Positions 1-10,307 are shown, counted from the stretch's first letter. The stretch: DNA of 19,916 nt from Chloroflexota bacterium (GCA_029555885.1 JAKPQT010000184.1:1-19916), one strand, 5' to 3'. Notes: generated by a model not told the origin, from the sequence alone. A program made the numbers and translations.

Positions 1-127
1 CGAACGGCTCAAGGGATGTCGATCGTAGGGTGACGAGATGTGCTGTTCAGCACTGTCGAGCGTGTCGCCAGGGGCGTCCTGCCGCGAAGTCTCTTCGGTG
101 GCGTCGAGGCTGATGGAGGAAACAAAA

Positions 128-151
128 AGCCGCTCGCATGCGCGAGCGGCT
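128..151 (-). terminator. Intrinsic terminator of the island operon
   Basis: Two perfect 10-base arms (128-137 and 142-151) flank a 4-base loop. On the minus strand the stem is followed directly by a run of T (the A run at 124-128 on the plus strand). It lies about 50 bases past the stop of the 167-aa gene and would end transcription of the three minus-strand island genes. Confidence 0.85.
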
Positions 152-204
152 GGACACAGGTAGCCCTTGGTTGCTGGGCCTTAGCACGACTCCAAGAACC
201 TGTA

Positions 205-708
205 CTAAGAGCGAAGCAGCTTACACAAGGTATCCCTTTCGCCTTCCAGATGACCGAACGACCTGAGCTTTTTGTCGAAGTCACTGGTGATGAGCGGTGG
301 CAGGCCTGGGTAAATCGAGCGCCTCCCTTTTTCCTCGTTCCACCACTTGCATGCGCAGATGAACAACACGAGGCCGTCGGTCAGGTGCGCATCCTCAGGG
401 TGATGCGTGCGGAACCAGTCCAGTGTGACGTTCTGAAACCGTTTGCCGTTGGCACCATGCCCGGAGGGGTTCATCAGCTTGAAGACGATCCGGGCATGCC
501 CTTTGCGCTTGTAGGGGCCGCAAGGGGCCATTTCGATCAACTGCCTCTGCATCTCATGCACATCCATCATCTTTTTTTTCAGTCGGGCCCGGCTTGCTTT
601 CGCCACGGCGTAGATCGCGTACACGGCAGGCCCGCAGGACCTGAGTCCGTGTACGTCATCACGATCCCCGACCCGGCCATTGGTGGCGAGGACGTCTTCA
701 TTCGTCAT
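205..708 (-). CDS. Hypothetical island protein, 167 aa
   Basis: I do not recognise this protein. The start at 708 is chosen because a GAGG sits 8 bases upstream, whereas the earlier in-frame ATG at 735 has no ribosome binding site and lies inside the preceding gene. The protein is soluble and fairly basic, with a Lys/Met-rich stretch around residues 42-50 encoded by an A8 run. A Trp/Cys-containing segment reading CACKWWNEEKGRR lies in the C-terminal half. It starts 10 bases after the AlpA-like gene stops, so the two are probably co-transcribed, and the terminator at 128-151 follows. Its codon usage is less GC-rich than the core genes to the right, which fits horizontal acquisition. No function can be assigned. 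Confidence 0.6.
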   Translation of the reverse strand: MTNEDVLATNGRVGDRDDVHGLRSCGPAVYAIYAVAKASRARLKKKMMDVHEMQRQLIEMAPCGPYKRKGHARIVFKLMNPSGHGANGKRFQNVTLDWFRTHHPEDAHLTDGLVLFICACKWWNEEKGRRSIYPGLPPLITSDFDKKLRSFGHLEGERDTLCKLLRS

Positions 709-718
709 GTCGATGCCC

Positions 719-1081
719 TCAAGCCTTGGGGGCATTCGCTTCGCAATGACGAAGCCAGGCGATGATCGCGCCCAACTTCCAGCGCTTCGGCCCCTTCCCG
801 TTCGATGACGATTTCACCGGCAGAGGGAACAGCGGATCCCAGTGGATGGGGTCATTCGGGTTCAAGCGGGCGTAGAACGTGCTCCTAGACTCGTCGAGGA
901 ACTCCCAGACGGCACGGGCGCGCATTCGACGCTCCATTTCCGGGTCACTCAGGTTTACAGCCGCGAGAACCATCTGGTGGGGGGTGGCTTTCGTATCGGC
1001 CGATGTCAGATCTGCGTCGTCGTTGCTATTGGAACGCGGGTACGTGATCGAGTTTGCGAGGCGCGTCTTTTTGAAGGTCAT
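719..1081 (-). CDS. AlpA-family phage/island regulator
   Basis: This 120-aa protein looks like an AlpA-type (MerR/excisionase-like) winged-helix DNA-binding protein. About residues 55-115 contain a helix, the segment STFYARLNPNDPIHWDPLFP, a charged GKGPKRWK stretch and the final helix IIAWLRHCEA. This is the usual AlpA layout of a helix-turn-helix, a beta wing ending in a basic patch, and a closing helix. AlpA proteins regulate integrase or excision genes of prophages and integrative elements. The start at 1081 has a GGAG-type site at the right distance; the longer frame from 1141 has none. The N-terminal ~50 residues are low in recognisable structure. The gene sits between two unrecognised genes on the same strand, and its presence supports reading this segment as an integrated element. 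Confidence 0.65.
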   Translation of the reverse strand: MTFKKTRLANSITYPRSNSNDDADLTSADTKATPHQMVLAAVNLSDPEMERRMRARAVWEFLDESRSTFYARLNPNDPIHWDPLFPLPVKSSSNGKGPKRWKLGAIIAWLRHCEANAPKA

Positions 1082-1170
1082 GCTTTGTCTCCGAGATGGA
1101 TTGGGAGTTGCGGGGCCCTCGCAACGCCGCCGATCCTGCAATCACATCTCGGATCTGAAAATCGATATGG

Positions 1171-2442
1171 CTATAACGATGGACGTAGGGTTCCTTGTGT
1201 GGTAGGCCATTCAATTTTCAAGATGTTCGCCTCATTCTTTTCTTCGACTTCCCGGTAATTTCCAATATCGATCAACGTTGCACCGCTCCTGCCTGCATTG
1301 AGCTCTCTCATGCCTAAGAACTGCAAAAAACTGATGACAGGTTTCGAGGGAGGACAAGTTCCCCGCCACGCTGATTGATCGCAGTGCGGCTGCCAATAGA
1401 GTTTTGCGGCCGTTAGAAGTGCCAACATGTGTGGTGTGATCAAATTCGAGGGTAGTTGCTGGTCCTCGACTTCAGTGAAGGGATAGAAAATCCTCGCGCC
1501 GAAGCTAGCCAGCGCCTCCGGATTAGAGTCCTTGTGACAGAGCGATTCGAATTCAAATTGCACGTGAGTTGTCAGTTGAGTCCTTCGAAGTGCGATTTCT
1601 GCCGCAGCTAATTTCTTCCAACCTTTCCAGAAACGCCTGTGCGCTTCTATCAGTACTCGAAGCTTGGGTGAAATGAATGCTGGAAGGTCTTTGACGATGA
1701 CTTCTCCGTCGAATAACTCATCGATGAACCTGTAGGAAGTGAGGTCATCGAAAAACTTGGCGATGTCAACGTCGCGAGCGCAGGCAGCACTAGGTTTGAT
1801 TCGGTGAGAAATAGGGGCTCTGAGGTACTCCTGAGGTGTGAGGCTTGACACGGCTGTCAGAGGAAATCGCGAGAGAGGCTGTCTCCGTCCCCAGGAGTTG
1901 CTGGAGTCGTGCGGAGGCTCGGTTGGGAAAATTGCGAGATGGATCCCATCAGGAAGTGGGTGACCCCAAGCGTCCTCCTTGCAATCGACAAATCTGATGC
2001 CGCCGACGCCTCGGAACATTACCGTTGTAACGAACGGCGAGAGAAGCTCCTGACCTTCGGCCAACTTCTCGCAGTGCTCACTCTTGAGACAAAGTCCGAT
2101 CAGCTTGCCCTCGTAGTAGGGCTTCTTCAGGATTCTTTGTTGACAGAGAGGTGGCGGGTAGTCGACCTCGTTTTCCTCCAGATTGAGCCCGACAGTGTTT
2201 ACGTAATGAAGCCCATTCCCAGCCAAGTTGGTATGGATAAAGACAGGGAAAGCGCCCTTGGAGGCATGGGTTAGGAGATTGAGGACGGGTATGCCGAGGC
2301 GGGCGGACCATACATCCAACGTCTGGTAGGCATCCTGCCCAGCTTTCAACCTCAGCTGTTTTATCCCTTTCTCGTGCCCAGCCGTAGATTTCGCATGGCT
2401 TCCGGCTGCGTGCGTGGAAAGGCGCGATTTCTTTTTTTTCAT
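1171..2442 (-). CDS. Hypothetical island protein, 423 aa
   Basis: I do not recognise this 423-aa protein. The start at 2442 opens with a Met-Lys4 run (an A8 tract) and has a weak AGAGA ribosome binding site; the longer frame reaches 2499 without a better one. It lacks a signal peptide and membrane segments. The N-terminal ~35 residues are basic and probably disordered. Residues ~85-160 contain several Cys/His residues (PPPLCQQ, CLKSEHCEK), and the middle holds a Trp-rich helical region around HRRFWKGWKKLAAAE. The C-terminal end contains WQPHCDQSAWRGTCPPSKP, a possible regulatory tail. It is the first gene of a minus-strand run of three, 89 bases upstream of the AlpA-like gene, and its codon usage is less GC-rich than the core genes. 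No function is proposed. Confidence 0.6.
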   Translation of the reverse strand: MKKKKSRLSTHAAGSHAKSTAGHEKGIKQLRLKAGQDAYQTLDVWSARLGIPVLNLLTHASKGAFPVFIHTNLAGNGLHYVNTVGLNLEENEVDYPPPLCQQRILKKPYYEGKLIGLCLKSEHCEKLAEGQELLSPFVTTVMFRGVGGIRFVDCKEDAWGHPLPDGIHLAIFPTEPPHDSSNSWGRRQPLSRFPLTAVSSLTPQEYLRAPISHRIKPSAACARDVDIAKFFDDLTSYRFIDELFDGEVIVKDLPAFISPKLRVLIEAHRRFWKGWKKLAAAEIALRRTQLTTHVQFEFESLCHKDSNPEALASFGARIFYPFTEVEDQQLPSNLITPHMLALLTAAKLYWQPHCDQSAWRGTCPPSKPVISFLQFLGMRELNAGRSGATLIDIGNYREVEEKNEANILKIEWPTTQGTLRPSL

Positions 2443-2956
2443 CGTTGTCTCTGGATCTCGATCTGCAGATGCAGCGTTTAAGAATGGCCGGCTGCACACG
2501 GGTACCTGGTTTCGCGCTGCGTTCTCTGAACTCTAAGTTCCGCAATTGCTAATCACGAAGCCATTCTTGGCCAGAGTGGGTTCAAGGTGGGCTAGTGCTA
2601 TAGGCATATCAAGCTCATTTTGGTTCGGAGAGCCTCGCATTCGTATCCGCTTGAGGCGGTAGATGTGACGAGCGACACTCCGTAGCCGAGGCGCCGCAAA
2701 CATGCCGCGATGCCGCATCAGGCACTAGGTCGCTTCGGAAGCTATTGGGCGAAACACCCGGAGTCGGCTTGGTCTGGAGGTCCGCGTGTCGACTGATTTC
2801 TAGAGGAGCTTTCGTGGCCCGCCCACAGCGCGTCGCTCTATGGAGGGCGCAAGCATGTGAGAATGAGTCTGCGCGAGAGTGTCGAAGGGTTGTCGGCATG
2901 ACGGTAGATTTGGCGGTAACTTAAAGTTCGAATTCTGAAAATTCCTTTTTAATCAG
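2443..2956. other. Island-end region without a supported gene
   Basis: About 500 bases between the 423-aa gene and the island border carry only short minus-strand frames (for example 2533-2718 and 2615-2899). None has a convincing ribosome binding site, composition or family. A perfect 13-base palindrome (GAACT-CTA-AGTTC, 2528-2540) lies about 85 bases upstream of the 423-aa gene start, and a 10-base palindrome (ATCTGCAGAT) lies at 2461-2470. Either could be an operator, but this is weak. Near the border, GAATT/AATTC arms (2930-2944) are followed by a T run and could form a poor AT-rich hairpin. Confidence 0.4.
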
Positions 2957-2961
2957 GATGT

Positions 2962-2992
2962 TCAGATCGAAATTCGAGTCCACCCATACCAC
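2962..2992 (+). other. Candidate attR: tRNA-like 3' tail at island border
   Basis: The tract contains TTCGAGTCC, resembling a T-loop, and ends ACCACCA like a tRNA 3' end. No acceptor 5' strand, D-arm or anticodon arm lies upstream. It sits exactly where AT-rich island-like sequence changes to GC-rich core sequence, and a strong terminator follows 16 bases later. Island integration into the 3' end of a tRNA or tmRNA gene leaves this layout on the side away from the intact RNA gene. The spacing between the T-loop-like motif and the CCA is one base short of canonical, and I cannot name the tRNA, so this is inference. Confidence 0.4.
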
Positions 2993-3007
2993 CACGGCGC
3001 AGCACGC

Positions 3008-3032
3008 AACCCCGCTCCTGGCGGGGTTTTTC
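3008..3032 (+). terminator. Intrinsic terminator upstream of queD
   Basis: The arms AACCCCGC (3008-3015) and GCGGGGTT (3021-3028) pair perfectly around a 5-base loop and are followed by further T residues. It points rightward and stands before the queD start, so it must belong to a transcript arriving from the left. It was probably the terminator of the RNA gene whose tail remains at about 2990. Confidence 0.85.
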
Positions 3033-3056
3033 GTTTCTCCTCCCGCGGATGCCGGC

Positions 3057-3416
3057 ATGGACATCTTCAAGGTCTTCACCATCGAGGCCGCGCACCGGCT
3101 GCCCAACGTGCCCGAAGGCCACAAGTGCGCGCGCGTGCACGGGCATTCGTTCCGGATCGAGTTGCACGCCTCCGGCGAACCGGATCCGCACCTGGGCTGG
3201 ATCATGGATTTCTCCGAGCTGAAGGCCGCGTTCCAGCCGCTCTACGACCAGTTGGACCACCATTACCTCAACGATGTCGAGGGGTTGGCCAACCCGACCA
3301 GCGAACGCCTGGCCACGTGGATCTGGGAGCGGCTGAAGCCGCTGGTGCCTTTGCTGTCGGAGGTCGTGGTACACGAAACCTGCACGTCGGGTTGTCGCTA
3401 TCGTGGCCCGGGCTGA
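3057..3416 (+). CDS. queD: 6-carboxytetrahydropterin synthase QueD
   Basis: This 119-aa protein of the 6-pyruvoyl-tetrahydropterin synthase/QueD family makes 6-carboxy-5,6,7,8-tetrahydropterin from dihydroneopterin triphosphate in the cytosol, an early step to queuosine in tRNA. The zinc ligands are visible as H13 (EAAHRLP), H28 and H30 within C24-ARVHGH. C24 is the expected nucleophile. The catalytic LDHHYLND segment is at 66-73 and the substrate-binding Glu is in HETCTSG (E107). Length matches the short bacterial QueD form. The frame stays open back to an ATG at 2958, but that would translate the terminator and the tRNA-like tail, so the start at 3057 (MDIFKVF) is preferred. It has no strong ribosome binding site. 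The island junction just upstream means its promoter may differ from that of relatives lacking the island. Confidence 0.93.
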   Translation: MDIFKVFTIEAAHRLPNVPEGHKCARVHGHSFRIELHASGEPDPHLGWIMDFSELKAAFQPLYDQLDHHYLNDVEGLANPTSERLATWIWERLKPLVPLLSEVVVHETCTSGCRYRGPG

Positions 3417-3428
3417 CCGTCGAAACCC

Positions 3429-3463
3429 TAATGATTGACAATCATTCGCGTTTGAGATCAAAT
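3429..3463 (+). promoter_or_regulatory. Fur-box promoter of bfd
   Basis: AATGATTGACAATCATT (3430-3446) is a perfect palindrome with 7-base arms and matches the core of the Fur consensus very well. The box overlaps a perfect -35 hexamer, TTGACA (3435-3440). A -10-like TCAAAT follows 17 bases later (3458-3463, four of six matches), and the bfd start is 27 bases beyond. Fur with Fe(II) would be expected to block RNA polymerase here, so bfd should be switched on by iron shortage. Confidence 0.85.
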
Positions 3464-3490
3464 CGCGTCCTCGATCTTGCGAGTGGTGCG

Positions 3491-3694
3491 ATGTACGTCT
3501 GCATCTGCAATGGCGTCACCGAGCAGCAGGTCCGCGATGCCGCGGAGGCCGGTTGCGCATCGGTGGCCGAACTGACCATGCGCACCGGTGCCGGCGCCAA
3601 CTGCGGTTCCTGCATCGGCCTGGCTGCCGACCTGCTGGAGGAACACCGGGCGCGACGCGCCTTGCCGTTGCCCATCCTGGCCCAGGCCGCCTGA
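3491..3694 (+). CDS. bfd: Bacterioferritin-associated ferredoxin Bfd
   Basis: This 67-aa protein carries a BFD-type [2Fe-2S] domain. Its four cluster cysteines are C4 and C6 (MYVCIC) and C38 and C41 (ANCGSC), the usual Bfd spacing. Bfd docks on bacterioferritin and passes electrons to its haem so that stored ferric iron is reduced and released to the cytosol. The first ATG preceding YVCIC is the natural start for the family; a longer upstream frame is out of phase with queD and has no family support. Its Fur-controlled promoter and the bfr gene 158 bases downstream fit the known partnership. The intervening 158 bases show no further gene. Confidence 0.95.
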   Translation: MYVCICNGVTEQQVRDAAEAGCASVAELTMRTGAGANCGSCIGLAADLLEEHRARRALPLPILAQAA

Positions 3695-3852
3695 TCCGAC
3701 TCGCAGCCGCGTGCTCCGCGTTTGCCATCGATCCGTGAAGAGGCAAGGTGGGTGCCAGCGTGACGCGAGGCATGATGCGGACGATTCGCGTTTCGCCGCC
3801 GATCGGGTGTAACCGCTAGATTGCCAGCACTCCCCGCACACGGACTGCAGCC

Positions 3853-4326
3853 ATGAAGGGCGACGCCAAGGTCATCGAATTCCTCAACAAGGCGCTCTAC
3901 AACGAGCTGACCGCCATCAACCAGTACTTCCTGCACGCCAAGATGCTGAAGAACTGGGGATTGAAGGAACTCGCCGAACACGAATACCACGAGTCGATCG
4001 ACGAGATGAAGCATGCGGACGCCCTGTCCGAGCGCATCCTGTTCCTCGACGGCCTGCCCAATTTCCAGGCACTGGGCCGCCTGCGCATCGGCGAGAACCC
4101 GCTGGAAGTATTGCGCGCCGACCTCGCCCTGGAACTCGAGGCGATCCCGCTCCTGCGCGAGGCGATCGCGCATTGCGAATCCGTCAACGATTTCGGCAGC
4201 CGCAAGCTGTTCTCCGACATCCTGGTGTCGGAGGAAGAACACGTCGACTGGATCGAGACCCAGTTGTCGCTGATCGAGCGGATCGGCGAACCCAACTACC
4301 TGGCGCAGCAACTCGACAAGGGCTGA
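3853..4326 (+). CDS. bfr: Bacterioferritin
   Basis: This 157-aa bacterioferritin subunit aligns in length and numbering with the E. coli protein. The ferroxidase ligands E18, E51, H54, E94, E127 and H130 and the haem-binding M52 are all present, so it should be a functional haem-type subunit rather than an inactive variant. Twenty-four subunits form a shell that oxidises Fe(II) and stores it as ferric mineral. The start is the family-standard MKGDAKVI. No clear ribosome binding site is visible. A weak -10-like TAGATT lies at 3817-3822, so bfr may be transcribed separately from Fur-regulated bfd, as expected when storage and release are needed under opposite conditions. It converges on the histidine kinase gene with only 12 bases between stops. 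Confidence 0.97.
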   Translation: MKGDAKVIEFLNKALYNELTAINQYFLHAKMLKNWGLKELAEHEYHESIDEMKHADALSERILFLDGLPNFQALGRLRIGENPLEVLRADLALELEAIPLLREAIAHCESVNDFGSRKLFSDILVSEEEHVDWIETQLSLIERIGEPNYLAQQLDKG

Positions 4327-4338
4327 TCGCCCGGGACG

Positions 4339-6602
<2,264 letters not shown>

Positions 6603-6606
<4 letters not shown>

Positions 6607-8303
6607 AGGGTTGCGTGCTGGAAGTCGAAGTCGAGGGCCTGCTCGGCGCGTTGTACCAGATTGCCCTGGATGAAATCGATGCCGCCCATCCACAGCGCGG
6701 CCGCGGCCTGCGGATCCTCCACCGCCTGGCCGATCACTTGCAGGCCGAGCCGGTGCGCGCGGTCGATGACTTCGCGCATCTCGTCGCGCAACTCCGGCGG
6801 CAGCGGCTGGCGCGCAAAATCGGCGGCCAGGCGCAGGTAGCCCAGCGGCAATTGCTGCAGCAGCATGTCGGCATCCGCGCCGTGGCGGTACTGGCTCAGG
6901 CAGAACTGCACGCCAGCGGGCACCATGCGTTCGCAGAACTGGCGCAGCAGCATCGAATGCACCAGCGCGTCGTCCAGGCGGATGTCCACCACCAGCGACG
7001 TGCCCTCGACGCTGGCCTGTTCCAGTGCATGCACCAGCCAGCCCGAGTAGGCGTCCTGCGCGAGGGTGCGCGGCGACTGCGAAACGAACAGGCGCATCGG
7101 CTTGCTCTCGGCGCGGCGCTTCTGCAACAGCACCAGCGCGCGCTCCATGACCCAGCGGTCCAGGGCGGGCAACAGCCCGGATGCTTCCGCGACGGGCAGG
7201 AAGTCACGGGCCATCTGCTCCACGCCCTTGGCATCCCGCATCCGCACCAGTACCTGGAACTGTGCGTCCTCGCCGCCTGCCACCGCGACCACCGGCTGGA
7301 AGGCCAGGTGGATGAGGTCGGCCGCGCCGGACAGCGATCCACGCAGGGCATCGGCGATCCCGCCAGTAGGTGGGGCAACGTCCGGCGGCGGCACGTAGGC
7401 GGCGATGCCGATCACCTGCTCGCGCGCGATGCGCACGGCGTCCTCGGCCGCGGACAGAACCGCGCCGCCGTCGGCGAAGCCGTGCGACAACGCGGCATAG
7501 CCGATCGCGCAACGCAGCCGCAGCGGTTCCTGCTCGACGTGGAAATCGTGGTAGCCGATACCGTCGCGCAGGGTGCGCGCATAGGCATCGAGCTGGCCGG
7601 GCTGCAGGTCCGGCGCCAGCACCAGGAACGCGTTGTCGCTGAGGCGCGCCGCGGCCTTGCCCTTGGTGATGGTGCCCAGCAGGCGCCCGGCATCGTTCAT
7701 CAGCGATTCGAAGCCGGCGTAACCGTAGCGGTTGCGCAGGGCGACCGCATTACCCATCTCGACCAGCAGGGCACCGCCGGTAGTGGACGGGATGCTGGCA
7801 CCGAGCTTCTGCATCAACGCCGCACGGGTGAACAGTCCGGTGACCGGATGGTGTTCGGGCTCGGCCACGGCCTGGCGGTTCTGCGCGGCGCGGGCGCGGC
7901 GCACGCGGCTCTGCACGGCAGCGATCAGGTGGCGCGGGCGCACCGGCTTGAGGATGAAGTCGTCGGCGCCGAGTTCAAGCACCTCCAACTGGCGATCCGG
8001 ATCCTGGTCGCCGGTGAGGAACACCACCGGGATCTGCTCGAAGCGTGGATGTTCGCGAATCTGCACGGTAAGGGTGGTGCCGCTGGTGCCGGGCATGTGC
8101 AGGTCCATCAACACCAGGTCGGGCGCGAACTGTTCCATCGTCGCCATCAGCCGTTCGGGCGCCGATACCACCTCCGCCAGCATCCCGGCGCCACGCAGGA
8201 TCGCCTCAGCGAACAGCGCCTGGCTGCGGTCATCCTCGACGATCACGACCCGGTACGGATCGGTCTTGTCGTTTTCGGTCGCCGGTTCGGCGGACATGGT
8301 CAT
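6603..8303 (-). CDS. REC-GGDEF-EAL response regulator with degenerate catalytic motifs
   Basis: This 566-aa cytosolic response regulator begins with an intact receiver: acidic pocket EDD at 23-25, phospho-Asp D67 in LVLMDLHMP, and K119 in ILKPVRP. The GGDEF-like domain (~150-305) has SDNAF at 222-226 in place of GGDEF. The EAL-like domain (~320-560) has QVLVRM at 350-355 in place of EALLR and lacks the usual metal-binding DDFG-type and LEITE-type sequences (LSQYRHG and VVDIRLD appear instead). It should therefore neither make nor cleave c-di-GMP; a binding or scaffold role like that of FimX or LapD is the usual alternative. The start at 8303 has AGGGG 6 bases upstream. The coupled hybrid kinase downstream probably phosphorylates D67. 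Confidence 0.9.
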
Positions 8304-8355
8304 GGCTTACCCCTGGAGATGCCCTTGCAAGCGGCATCCGTCGAACGATTCTGAC

Positions 8356-8392
8356 GAAAAAAGCGTTGGCTGGAGGTCATCGTGCCAGCGCT
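8356..8392 (-). terminator. Intrinsic terminator after the DUF4126 gene
   Basis: Nine-base arms (8362-8370 and 8384-8392, one mismatch) enclose a 13-base loop. On the minus strand they are followed by six T residues. The stem begins within the stop region of the DUF4126 gene, separating that gene from the REC-GGDEF-EAL operon downstream. Confidence 0.7.
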
Positions 8393-8979
8393 CAAGCGAG
8401 TTCCGGCCGCGGTGCGCGACGGAACAGCCGGCGCCACAACCACCATACGGAAAAGGCGAACAGCAGGCTGATCGCCACTACGATCGCCAAGGCTAACCAC
8501 GGATGGGTGAAGGCCAGGGCGAGGCCGCCGACCACCGCGGCGTCCTCGGTCACCGATGCGGTCCAGTTGCTGACCGGCTCCGGCGAGGTGTTGAGCAGGG
8601 CGCGCGAGCCGGCCTTGATGACGTGGCTGGTCAGTGCCACGCCGGCGCCGGTGGCCAGCATGCCGGCCCCGAGTTCTCCGTCGGGCGACATCGCCGCCGC
8701 GGCCAGGAATGCGCCCACCGGCACCCGCAGGACGGTGTGCAGCAGGTCCCAGATCGAATCCACGCCGGGGATCTTGTCGGCGAAGAACTCCGCCGCGGCC
8801 AGGGAGCCCGCCGTCCCCAGGACCCAGGCCGATTGGGTGGCCTGCAGCGCATCCGGCAATTGCAGCCAGCCGAGCGCGCCGGCCAGGCCCACGCCGAACA
8901 CGGTCAGGTACACGCGCACGCCTGCCAGCCAGGCCAGCAACACGCCGATGGCGAACAGATGCGATTGTTCCAGCTCCAT
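8392..8979 (-). CDS. DUF4126 family membrane protein
   Basis: This 195-aa integral membrane protein has about five to six hydrophobic segments: near residues 8-35, 45-62, 83-100, 105-125, 145-160 and 163-182. It ends in a basic cytosolic tail (WRRLFRRAPRPE). The segments AAEFFADKIPGVDSIWD and KAGSRALLNTSPEPVSNW match conserved features I associate with DUF4126. The function of that family is unknown, so only membrane location can be inferred. A longer frame from a GTG at 9015 exists, but the ATG at 8979 opens directly into the first helix region and is preferred. The gene is divergent from the DUF6776-type gene, with about 95 bases between starts, and has its own terminator. Confidence 0.85.
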   Translation of the reverse strand: MELEQSHLFAIGVLLAWLAGVRVYLTVFGVGLAGALGWLQLPDALQATQSAWVLGTAGSLAAAEFFADKIPGVDSIWDLLHTVLRVPVGAFLAAAAMSPDGELGAGMLATGAGVALTSHVIKAGSRALLNTSPEPVSNWTASVTEDAAVVGGLALAFTHPWLALAIVVAISLLFAFSVWWLWRRLFRRAPRPELA

Positions 8980-9074
8980 CCCGCAGCCCAGGCGATGCCC
9001 GGTGGCACCCTCCACCGCAGTCTATACGGCGCTGCGGCTTGACGCAGGCTCGGACGCGGTGCGATACCACGCCC

Positions 9075-9791
9075 ATGTCGACACCGCATGCCCCGCCGCA
9101 CCAGCGCGACACCGGCCATCCACGCATGGCCCTGCTGCTGCTGGTGCTGGCGTCGGTGGCGTTCGGCGGTTGGGGCGCGTGGCGCAGTTTCGGCCCGCAA
9201 CCCGCGAATGCCGGCGAGCGGCTGCGCGACCAGGGCGACCGGATCGAGGAACTGGAGCAGCAGGTCGCCACCCTGACCCGCTCCGACCAGATCAGCCGGC
9301 AAGCCAATGCCGACCTGCAGGGCACGCTCGCGGAGCGCGATGAGGAAATCGCCAGCCTGCGCGCGGACATCGCCTTCTACGAGCGCTTCGTCGGGGCCAC
9401 CGCGCAGCGCCACGGCCTGAGCCTCCACGAACTCGTGCTGGAGCCGCAACGCGACCCGCAGCTCTGGCATTTCGTCGCCACCCTCACCCAGAACCTGAAC
9501 CGTGGCGCGGTCAGCACCGGCAAGCTGCAACTGTCCGTGGAAGCCAGCGAGGACGGACGCATGCGCAAGCTGGCCTGGAGCGAGCTGCGCCAGCAACAGA
9601 ACGCACCGGGCGTCGATTACTCGTTCAAGTATTTCCAGCAGGTGGAGGGCGACATCGTCCTGCCGCCGGGGGTCAAGCCGGTGCGCCTGATCGCGCGCCT
9701 CGTGCCGGCGTCCGGTCCGCCGGTGGAGCAGAGCCTGACCTGGGGCGAGGCGACATCGCCTGCTGGCGCCACGATGCCCGCCACGCGCTGA
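9075..9791 (+). CDS. DUF6776-type coiled-coil membrane protein
   Basis: This 238-aa protein has one N-terminal membrane anchor (~19-36). A heptad-rich coiled coil follows (~45-105, with RIEELEQQVATLTRS and EIASLRADIAFYERFV). A beta-rich C-terminal domain contains LQLSVEASEDG and YFQQVEGDIVLPPG. This architecture fits the DUF6776 family of gammaproteobacteria, often found near genes for Fe-S and nucleotide housekeeping; its role is not known. The ATG at 9075 is preferred because the residues before it belong to a long unrelated open frame. A TTGACG (9039-9044) and a weak -10-like GATACC (9063-9068) place the expected transcript start almost at the ATG, so the mRNA could be leaderless; this is weakly supported. 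erpA follows 42 bases after its stop. Confidence 0.8.
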   Translation: MSTPHAPPHQRDTGHPRMALLLLVLASVAFGGWGAWRSFGPQPANAGERLRDQGDRIEELEQQVATLTRSDQISRQANADLQGTLAERDEEIASLRADIAFYERFVGATAQRHGLSLHELVLEPQRDPQLWHFVATLTQNLNRGAVSTGKLQLSVEASEDGRMRKLAWSELRQQQNAPGVDYSFKYFQQVEGDIVLPPGVKPVRLIARLVPASGPPVEQSLTWGEATSPAGATMPATR

Positions 9792-9833
9792 TCCACGGTT
9801 GAATCGCGCGGCCTCGCGCCCCATCCTGACCGG

Positions 9834-10220
9834 ATGGAACAGTCCCTGCACCCGCTGCCCGGCGTCCTCGCCGCCCCGACCACGCCGCCGACCACGCCGA
9901 TGCAGTTCACCGCCGCGGCCGCGGCGAAGGTGCGCGAACTGATCGCCGAGGAAGGCAATGCCGACCTCAAGTTGCGCGTCTACATCCAGGGCGGCGGCTG
10001 TTCCGGCTTCCAGTACGGCTTCGAATTCGATGAAGGCCAGAACGAGGACGACCTGCCCATCGTCACCGATGGCGTGACCCTGCTGGTCGATCCGCTCAGC
10101 CTGCAGTACCTGATGGACGCCACCGTCGATTACACCGAGTCGCTGACCGGCGCGCAGTTCGTGATCCGCAACCCGAACGCGAAGACCACCTGCGGTTGCG
10201 GCAGCAGCTTCACGGTGTGA
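9834..10220 (+). CDS. erpA: Iron-sulfur cluster insertion protein ErpA
   Basis: This 128-aa A-type Fe-S carrier has the three invariant cysteines C56 ([11 protein letters not shown]), C120 and C122 (TTCGCGSSF). A-type proteins accept clusters from the scaffold and hand them to apo-targets; ErpA serves enzymes including those of the isoprenoid pathway. The conserved FDEGQNEDD region and [17 protein letters not shown] segment favour ErpA over IscA or SufA. The first ~22 residues are Pro/Ala-rich and variable. An internal ATG at 9900 ([11 protein letters not shown]) marks the start of the conserved domain and is a possible alternative start. There is no strong ribosome binding site at 9834. A long inverted repeat begins 3 bases after the stop and may act as its 3' hairpin. 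Confidence 0.93.
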   Translation: MEQSLHPLPGVLAAPTTPPTTPMQFTAAAAAKVRELIAEEGNADLKLRVYIQGGGCSGFQYGFEFDEGQNEDDLPIVTDGVTLLVDPLSLQYLMDATVDYTESLTGAQFVIRNPNAKTTCGCGSSFTV

Positions 10221-10223
10221 GGA

Positions 10224-10307
10224 GGAAAGGGGGCCAGAGTCACTTTTCCCACGCGATCCCCGCGTGCCGATTCCGTGGGCAGGCAAAGTGACTCTGACCC
10301 CCTTTCC
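10224..10307. repeat. Intergenic inverted repeat (REP-like) between erpA and nudC
   Basis: Two 23-base arms (10224-10246 and 10285-10307) are complementary apart from one mismatch (position 10234 against 10297). The 38-base interior has its own pairing between 10248-10253 and 10275-10280. The arms carry a G5 run followed by CAGAGTCACTTT. From memory, this type of sequence recurs in intergenic regions of Xanthomonadaceae. The right arm lies inside the nudC reading frame. It could end or attenuate erpA transcription, or stabilise mRNA ends. Confidence 0.85.

Noticed and set aside
1..120. Minus-strand open frame running off the left edge (reading SLDATEETSRQDAPGD)
   Set aside because: It has coding-like third positions but no start codon in frame before the terminator at 128-151; too short to support.
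2533..2899. Small minus-strand frames in the island end
   Set aside because: No ribosome binding site, no family resemblance and mutually overlapping.
2930..2950. AT-rich hairpin followed by T run as a terminator
   Set aside because: Only 5-base AT arms; the strong GC-rich terminator at 3008-3032 is the credible one.
2958..3056. N-terminal extension of queD from ATG 2958
   Set aside because: It would translate the tRNA-like tail and the intrinsic terminator, and the family starts at MDIFKVF.
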